Shown: positions 7,072 through 11,747 of the stretch, piece by piece | Position numbering within the stretch: the stretch's first letter is position 1 | Layout: each line of letters starts with the position of its first letter | DNA from: Actinomycetales bacterium | GTDB taxonomy: Bacteria > Actinomycetota > Actinomycetes > Actinomycetales > Cellulomonadaceae | DNA: 11,747 bases | NCBI GenBank assembly: GCA_015655615.1 | Contig: JAATES010000267.1 | Location: 1-11,747 of the forward strand | Direction of reading: 5' to 3' | Translations under genes and position numbers: made by a program | Notes under the pieces: model-generated | Told to the model about the DNA's origin: nothing | What the model saw: only the letters and a program-made list of their open reading frames with translations | Database searches by the model: none

Positions 7072-8055
7072 TCAGGGAACCAGGAGCACCTTGCCGGTCG
7101 TCTCCCGTGACTCCAGCGCGATGTGCGCATCAGCGGCGTTCGCGAGAGCGAAGGTCGCGCCGATGCGGACGTCGAGCTCACCCGAGGCGATCCACCCGAA
7201 GAGGTCGGCAGCTCGTGATCGCAGCGCCTCCGTGGTGTCGACGTAGTCTCCCAGCGTGGGACGGGTGACGTAGAGCGACCCGCCGGCGCTGAGGCGTTGG
7301 AGGTCGAACGGCGGAACCTGGCCCGACGAGCCCCCGAAGAGGACCAGGGTTCCGCGGCGTCCCAGCGCCCCGAGCGACGCGTCGAAGGTTGCCCTGCCCA
7401 CACCGTCGTACACGGCCCGGACTCCGAGCCCGGAGGTGAGAGCTCTGACGGCGGCGGGGATCTCGGACCCGAGATCGTGCATGTCGCCGTAGTTGAGAAC
7501 ATGGCGCGCCCCGGCCTGGCGCGAGAGCCCGGCCTTGCGCTCGGTTGAGACGGTGGTGATCACCTGTCCGCCGAGCAGCACGGCGATCTGAGTCAGCAGC
7601 AAACCAACTCCACCCGCCCCGGCATGGACCAGCACGGGGTCCCCGGCATCGATCGGGTAGGTCGAGGTGGCCAGATAGTGAGCGGTCAGTCCTTGCAGGC
7701 CGACAGCGGCTGCAGTCTCGAGCGGGACCTCGTCCGGGACCGCTATCAGACGCGTCGCGGGCACCACGACCAGCTCCGCGTAGGAGCCGGGCCCATCGAT
7801 CCAGGCCACGCGATCACCCTCGGAGACGTCCGCCACGTCAGCTCCGAGCGAGACGACCGTGCCCGCTCCCTCCGTCCCCGGAATCCCGGGAAAACCGAAC
7901 GGATAGATCCCGGACCTGCGATAGGTGTCGATGAAGTTGACGCCGGTCGCCGCCACCCGGACCACGACGTCACCGGGGCCGGGGTCCGGGTCGGGCACCG
8001 TGGCCGGGACGAGGACATCGGGGCCGCCGGGGCGGGACATCATGATTGCGCGCAT
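7072..8055 (-). CDS. NAD(P)H:quinone oxidoreductase-type, zinc-independent MDR family protein
   Basis: A 327-residue medium-chain dehydrogenase/reductase of the quinone oxidoreductase (QOR) branch, which typically reduces quinones or enones with NADPH in the cytoplasm. Seen: an N-terminal catalytic domain with [12 protein letters not shown] (residues 38-49) and the [12 protein letters not shown] segment (56-67); then a Rossmann domain with the nucleotide loop AGAGGVG (145-151), the DGVG strand (217-220) and FGGSSG (240-245). The QOR-type catalytic segment is complete, no zinc-ligand cysteines are present, and the length is normal for the family. The ATG at 8055 gives the usual MRAI start. An in-frame GTG at 8076 would add seven residues but has no properly spaced ribosome site. 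The gene is convergent with the Ig-repeat gene and divergent from argC, with 53 bases between the two start codons. The physiological substrate cannot be read from sequence. Confidence 0.92.
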   Translation of the reverse strand: MRAIMMSRPGGPDVLVPATVPDPDPGPGDVVVRVAATGVNFIDTYRRSGIYPFGFPGIPGTEGAGTVVSLGADVADVSEGDRVAWIDGPGSYAELVVVPATRLIAVPDEVPLETAAAVGLQGLTAHYLATSTYPIDAGDPVLVHAGAGGVGLLLTQIAVLLGGQVITTVSTERKAGLSRQAGARHVLNYGDMHDLGSEIPAAVRALTSGLGVRAVYDGVGRATFDASLGALGRRGTLVLFGGSSGQVPPFDLQRLSAGGSLYVTRPTLGDYVDTTEALRSRAADLFGWIASGELDVRIGATFALANAADAHIALESRETTGKVLLVP

Positions 8056-8093
8056 GCTCTCAGCAAACCACGCCACCCTCGTATGCAGAAGTG

Positions 8094-8107
8094 TGTATTG
8101 TTATGCA
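8094..8107 (+). promoter_or_regulatory. Candidate ARG box (ArgR operator) at the argC start
   Basis: TGTATTGTTATGCA matches the ArgR half-site consensus (TG[A/C]AT, four A/T, AT[G/T]CA) at 12 of 14 positions. A second ATGCA half-site at 8083-8087 lies exactly 20 bases upstream of the one at 8103-8107, close to the spacing of tandem ARG boxes, though its left half is poor. The site covers the likely -10 of argC, so bound ArgR with arginine would block transcription. ArgR itself is not in this window but is commonly encoded later in such operons. Confidence 0.6.
8096..8101 (+). promoter_or_regulatory. Predicted -10 element of argC (leaderless start)
   Basis: TATTGT fits the actinobacterial TANNNT pattern. 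It ends 7 bases before the ATG at 8109, so transcription would begin at or next to the start codon. No recognisable -35 and no Shine-Dalgarno sequence are present, which agrees with a leaderless mRNA. Confidence 0.5.
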
Positions 8108-8108
8108 C

Positions 8109-9167
8109 ATGAGCTACACCGTCGCCGTGGCAGGAGCCAGCGGCTATGCCGGGGGAGAGATGCTGCGGCTCCTCGCAGGCCACCCGGAGCTGATCGTCGG
8201 AGCACTGACCGCGCATTCCACTGCCGGTTCGCTGCTGGGAGAGCACCACCCCCACCTGCGATCGCTGGCGTCGCGCCGGCTGCTGGACACGACTGTGGAC
8301 AACCTTGCAGGACATGACGTGGTCGTCCTGGCACTGCCCCACGGCGCGAGCGGTGACATCGCCGCACAGCTCCCCGCCACGACCGTCGTCCTCGATCTGG
8401 GGGCCGACCACCGGCTCTCCAGTGCGGCGGACTGGCTGGAGTATTACGGGAGCCCGCACGCGGGGACGTGGCCCTATGGCCTGCCCGAGCTCATCCACAC
8501 CGCAACCGGTACCAAACAGCGGGACCGGCTGGCCGGTGCCACTCGTATCGCGGTGCCGGGCTGCAACGTCACGGCGGTCACCCTAGGTCTGCAACCGGGC
8601 GTGGCCGCAGGTCTGCTCGATACCACGGACCTGGTCGCCGTGCTCGCCGTGGGCTACTCCGGCGCTGGCAAGGCGCTCAAGCCCCACCTGCTGGCTGCGG
8701 AGGCGCTGGGCAGTGCCGCACCGTATGCGGTGGGCGGCAGCCACCGGCATATCCCAGAGATCTCGCAGAACCTTGTGACGGCCGGAGCGGGCGAGGTGCG
8801 ACTGAGCTTCACTCCCGTGCTGGTGCCGATGTCACGCGGAATCCTCGCCACGGCCACTGCCCGGCTGGTCCCGGGGCTGGATGCACTCGGCGACGAGGAA
8901 CTGCACGCCGTGTGGGCGGCGGCCTACGCCGACGAGCCGTACGTCGAGGTGCTGCCACGCGGTCAGTGGCCGACCACGTCCCAGGTCCTGGGCGCCAACA
9001 CGGCTACCGTCCAGGTGGCCTTCGACCGCCGGGCCGGACGGGTCGTGACGGTGACGGCCATCGACAACCTGGTCAAGGGAACGGCGGGCGGGGCCCTGCA
9101 ATCACTGAACATCGCCCTGGGCCTTCCTGAGACCACGGGACTGACAACACAAGGAGTGGCTCCATGA
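8109..9167 (+). CDS. argC: N-acetyl-gamma-glutamyl-phosphate reductase
   Basis: A 352-residue enzyme that reduces N-acetylglutamyl phosphate to the semialdehyde with NADPH, the third step of arginine synthesis. Seen: the N-terminal NADP loop GASGYAG (residues 9-15); the active-site signature AVPGCNVTA with the nucleophile Cys152; the conserved GYSGAGK (182-188) and the HRHIPEI segment (212-218) that supplies the catalytic histidine; and the C-terminal [11 protein letters not shown]. The length is normal. The start at 8109 was chosen because the protein then begins MSYTVAVAG, as expected for the family, and because a -10-like hexamer ends 7 bases upstream. The ATG at 8103 would add Met-His and lies inside the ARG box. 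This is the first gene of argCJBD and overlaps argJ by four bases. Confidence 0.96.
   Translation: MSYTVAVAGASGYAGGEMLRLLAGHPELIVGALTAHSTAGSLLGEHHPHLRSLASRRLLDTTVDNLAGHDVVVLALPHGASGDIAAQLPATTVVLDLGADHRLSSAADWLEYYGSPHAGTWPYGLPELIHTATGTKQRDRLAGATRIAVPGCNVTAVTLGLQPGVAAGLLDTTDLVAVLAVGYSGAGKALKPHLLAAEALGSAAPYAVGGSHRHIPEISQNLVTAGAGEVRLSFTPVLVPMSRGILATATARLVPGLDALGDEELHAVWAAAYADEPYVEVLPRGQWPTTSQVLGANTATVQVAFDRRAGRVVTVTAIDNLVKGTAGGALQSLNIALGLPETTGLTTQGVAP
9151..9156 (+). promoter_or_regulatory. Ribosome binding site of argJ
   Basis: AAGGAG inside the end of argC lies 7 bases before the argJ ATG at 9164. It is the strongest ribosome site in the operon. Confidence 0.8.
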
Positions 9168-10339
9168 GCGTCACCGCGCCACAGGGTTTTCGCGCCTCCG
9201 GAGTGACGGCCGGATTGAAGACCAGCGGACGTCCGGATCTGGCGATCGTCGTGAACGACGGTCCGCTGAAGGTCGCGGCCGCCGTGCTGACCAGCAACCG
9301 GGTCCATGCTGCCCCGGTCGCCTGGACCCGTCAGGCCGTCAAGGACGGCGTCGCTGAGGCCGTCATCTACAACTCGGGTGGTGCGAACGCCTGCACCGGC
9401 CCCGAGGGCTTTGCGGATACGCACCGCACCGCCGAGCACGTCGCAGAGGTATTGGGGGTCTCCGCGGGTGATGTCCTCGTCGGCTCGACCGGGCTCATCG
9501 GCCAGCGGCTCGACATGCCGAAGGTGTTGGCCGGCGCCGATGCGGCGATAGCCGCATTGTCGGACGAGGGCGGCGACCTCGCCGCCGAGGCCATCATGAC
9601 CACCGACACCGTGACGAAGACCTCCGTCCAGGTGCGGGGCGAGGGCGTAGGCCGCTGGACCGTCGGCGGCATGGCCAAGGGCGCGGGCATGCTCGCGCCG
9701 GGCCTGGCCACCATGCTCAGCGTGGTGACCACCGATGCCGTGGTGGACGCGGCGACGGCTGACGCGGCGCTTCATGCCGCCACCAAGGTGACCTTCGACC
9801 GGGTGGACTCCGACGGTTGCATGTCGACGAACGACACCGTGATCCTGCTTGCCTCCGGGGCCAGCGGCGTGGCCGTCACCGAGGCGGAGCTCACCGAGGC
9901 GGTCACCGCCGCCACGGCCGAGCTGGCCCGGGCGCTCGTGGCCGATGCGGAGGGTGCCACTCACGACATCCTGGTCACCGTACGTGGTGCCACCACCGAG
10001 GATGCCGCGCTGGCTGTGGGCCGCGCAGTGACCCGATCCAACCTGTTCAAGGCTGCGGTCTTCGGCAACGACCCCAATTGGGGCCGGGTGCTCTCGGCAG
10101 TGGGCACCGTCCCGGTCGAGGTGGCCCCCTTCGATGCCGACGCCATCGACGTGTCCATCAACGGAGTGCAGGTCTGCCGGGCGGGCGGGGTCGGCGACAG
10201 CCGCGACGACGTGGACCTGGCCTCGGCCCGGGAGGTCCTCGTCGACGTCCACCTGCACGCCGGTGACGCGGTGGTCGGCATCTGGACCAACGACCTGACG
10301 CATGACTACGTCCACGAGAACAGCGCGTACTCGTCATGA
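9164..10339 (+). CDS. argJ: Glutamate N-acetyltransferase / ornithine acetyltransferase
   Basis: A 391-residue enzyme that moves the acetyl group from N-acetylornithine to glutamate, releasing ornithine and regenerating N-acetylglutamate. If bifunctional it can also start the pathway from acetyl-CoA; sequence alone does not decide this. The proprotein cleaves itself into alpha and beta chains. Seen: the cleavage segment [14 protein letters not shown], where Thr183 becomes the N-terminal nucleophile of the beta chain; the oxyanion-hole STG (108-110); [10 protein letters not shown] (70-79) near the N-terminus; the [10 protein letters not shown] and GNDPNWGR motifs; and the family C-terminus with ENSAYSS. 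The length is typical. The ATG overlaps the argC stop (ATGA), and the gene has a good AAGGAG site. Its presence implies the cyclic, acetyl-recycling arginine route. Confidence 0.97.
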   Translation: MSVTAPQGFRASGVTAGLKTSGRPDLAIVVNDGPLKVAAAVLTSNRVHAAPVAWTRQAVKDGVAEAVIYNSGGANACTGPEGFADTHRTAEHVAEVLGVSAGDVLVGSTGLIGQRLDMPKVLAGADAAIAALSDEGGDLAAEAIMTTDTVTKTSVQVRGEGVGRWTVGGMAKGAGMLAPGLATMLSVVTTDAVVDAATADAALHAATKVTFDRVDSDGCMSTNDTVILLASGASGVAVTEAELTEAVTAATAELARALVADAEGATHDILVTVRGATTEDAALAVGRAVTRSNLFKAAVFGNDPNWGRVLSAVGTVPVEVAPFDADAIDVSINGVQVCRAGGVGDSRDDVDLASAREVLVDVHLHAGDAVVGIWTNDLTHDYVHENSAYSS

Positions 10340-11334
10340 CCGCACCGTCGCCCGACGCCACGGAGTTCGTCTTCAACACGGCCACCGACCTACGTCCCGA
10401 TCAGAAGGCCGAGGTGCTGATCGAGGCCTTGCCCTGGTTGCAGCAGTTCGCGGGGGCACTGGTCGTCGTCAAGTACGGCGGCAATGCCATGGTGGATGAG
10501 GATCTGAAGGCGGCCTTCGCCCAGGACATGGTGTTCCTGCGCCAGGCAGGCCTGCATCCCGTGGTGGTTCACGGGGGTGGACCGCAGATCTCCGCCATGC
10601 TCGACCGGCTGGGCATCGCCTCGGAGTTCCGCGGCGGCCTGAGGGTGACCACGCCCGAGGCCATGGACGTCGTCCGGATGGTGCTCACCGGCAAGGTGTC
10701 GCGTGAGCTGGTCGGGCTCATCAATGCGCACGGCCCGCTGGCGGTCGGGCTCTCGGGCGAGGACGGCGGACTGCTGCGGGCCCGTCGCCGCACCGCGACC
10801 GTGGACGGCGAGGCCGTGGACATCGGACTCGTCGGCGACGTGGTGGAGGTGGACCCGCGCGCTGTGCAGGACCTCCTGGATGCGGGCAGGATTCCCGTGG
10901 TCTCCACGATCGCACCCGATGTGCAGGACCCCACGCAGGTCCTCAACGTCAACGCCGATACCGCCGCGGCCGCCCTGGCCACCGCGCTGGGAGCGCGCAA
11001 GCTCATCATCCTGACGGACGTCGAGGGCTTGTACCTGGATTGGCCTGACAAGTCCTCCCTGGTGCGCCGCCTCTCGGTGTCTGCGCTCGCGGGACTGCTG
11101 CCGACTCTCGAGTCCGGAATGGTGCCGAAGATGGAGGCCTGTCAGCGCGCCGTCCATGGGGGAGTCCGGCAGGCCCACATCATCGATGGCCGGGTCGCTC
11201 ATTCAATTCTGATGGAGGTGTTCACCACCGTCGGTGTCGGCACGATGGTGCTGCCCGACAGCGACGGACGTCTCAAGGGCCATTCGGGTATTGCGACCAC
11301 CGGTGCCATCCCTACTGTGGAGTTGCGCTCATGA
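10336..11334 (+). CDS. argB: Acetylglutamate kinase
   Basis: A 332-residue amino-acid kinase that phosphorylates N-acetylglutamate with ATP, normally the feedback-controlled step. Seen: VKYGGNAM with Lys46; VHGGGPQI (78-85), the substrate-side glycine loop; [10 protein letters not shown] with Asn206; LTDVEGLY with Asp228; and GMVPKMEAC with Lys265. An N-terminal helix (about residues 21-40) precedes the core. This extra helix marks the arginine-inhibited hexameric kinases, so allosteric inhibition is likely (inference). About 27 residues after GTMV (beyond residue 305) exceed the usual end of the family. The ATG overlaps the argJ stop by four bases. I see no Shine-Dalgarno sequence in the 15 bases before it, so translation probably depends on coupling to argJ. 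Confidence 0.97.
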   Translation: MTAPSPDATEFVFNTATDLRPDQKAEVLIEALPWLQQFAGALVVVKYGGNAMVDEDLKAAFAQDMVFLRQAGLHPVVVHGGGPQISAMLDRLGIASEFRGGLRVTTPEAMDVVRMVLTGKVSRELVGLINAHGPLAVGLSGEDGGLLRARRRTATVDGEAVDIGLVGDVVEVDPRAVQDLLDAGRIPVVSTIAPDVQDPTQVLNVNADTAAAALATALGARKLIILTDVEGLYLDWPDKSSLVRRLSVSALAGLLPTLESGMVPKMEACQRAVHGGVRQAHIIDGRVAHSILMEVFTTVGVGTMVLPDSDGRLKGHSGIATTGAIPTVELRS

Positions 11335-11747
11335 ACACGATCGATCACTCCGCAGGTTCGCAGGCCCTGGGCCAGGGCGATCAGGCGGTCTCACAGTGGC
11401 AGCAGCGGTATGCGCACTCCCTGCTGGACGTCTTCGGGCCGCCGCAGACCGTGCTGGTCCGAGGTGAGGGATGCTACGTCTGGGATGCGGATGGCAAGCG
11501 GTACCTCGATCTGCTGGCAGGCATCGCTGTCAATGCGCTGGGCCATGCCCATCCCACGTTGACCGGAGCCGTGAGCGCCCAGCTTGCCACGCTGGGCCAT
11601 GTGTCGAACTTCTTCGCGACGCCGACTCAGGTCTCGCTGGCCGAGCGGCTGCTGGAGATCTCGGATGCGCCGGAGGGGTCCCGGGTGTTCTTCTCCAACT
11701 CGGGCACGGAAGCGAACGAAGCGGCCTTCAAGCTGGCACGTCGCAAC
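11331..11747 (+). CDS. argD: Acetylornithine aminotransferase, N-terminal part (3' end outside window)
   Basis: The first 139 codons of a class-III PLP-dependent aminotransferase that converts N-acetylglutamate semialdehyde to N-acetylornithine with glutamate as donor. Seen: [16 protein letters not shown] near the start; [31 protein letters not shown] (given here as the segment at about residues 45-76); HVSNFF (96-101); and the cofactor phosphate loop [15 protein letters not shown] near the window edge. The catalytic PLP lysine lies beyond the edge. The ATG overlaps the argB stop (ATGA), and GGAG at 11319-11322 is a suitable ribosome site. Position in the arg operon separates it from related ornithine or GABA aminotransferases. 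The frame is open to the last base. Confidence 0.95.
   Translation, partial: MNTIDHSAGSQALGQGDQAVSQWQQRYAHSLLDVFGPPQTVLVRGEGCYVWDADGKRYLDLLAGIAVNALGHAHPTLTGAVSAQLATLGHVSNFFATPTQVSLAERLLEISDAPEGSRVFFSNSGTEANEAAFKLARRN

Noticed and set aside
8963..10315. Open frame of 450 codons on the minus strand opposite argC and argJ
   Set aside because: argJ is certain by its motifs, and the opposite translation is compositionally biased with no recognisable domain.
10390..11202. Open frame of 270 codons opposite argB
   Set aside because: This is a shadow of the clearly recognised acetylglutamate kinase.

Overview
The window is high-GC DNA with dense, short-spaced genes and GC-rich third codon positions. 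The gene order and protein sequences point to an actinobacterium. The order and sequence do not let me name a family or species, although Propionibacteriales or Micrococcales would fit the style of the large secreted protein.

Layout. (1) The window opens inside pheT (phenylalanyl-tRNA synthetase beta chain, + strand, 1-846). (2) A convergent minus-strand gene (873-2354) encodes an unusually long short-chain dehydrogenase/reductase-like protein with a four-cysteine N-terminal motif and altered catalytic residues. (3) A divergent 4.4-kb plus-strand gene (2556-7001) encodes a 1481-residue secreted protein made of tandem Ig-like modules with a strongly basic C-terminus. (4) A minus-strand gene (7072-8055) encodes a zinc-independent quinone-oxidoreductase-type enzyme. 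(5) From 8109 to the right edge lies an arginine biosynthesis operon, argC-argJ-argB-argD, in which each gene overlaps the next by four bases (ATGA). argD runs off the window.

How the genes work together. ArgJ, ArgB, ArgC and ArgD carry out consecutive steps from glutamate to N-acetylornithine and, through ArgJ transacetylation, to ornithine. The start of argC coincides with a candidate ArgR operator and a -10-like hexamer placed for a leaderless transcript. PheT is housekeeping. In many actinobacteria pheS-pheT lies next to argC. Here three genes (SDR-like, Ig-repeat, quinone oxidoreductase) sit between them in alternating orientation, so they look like an insertion into a conserved junction and not a functional unit with either neighbour.

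I see no tRNA, rRNA, CRISPR, transposase or phage gene. The least explained parts are the divergent SDR-like protein and the large surface or secreted repeat protein. I do not see clear evidence for a new multi-gene system.
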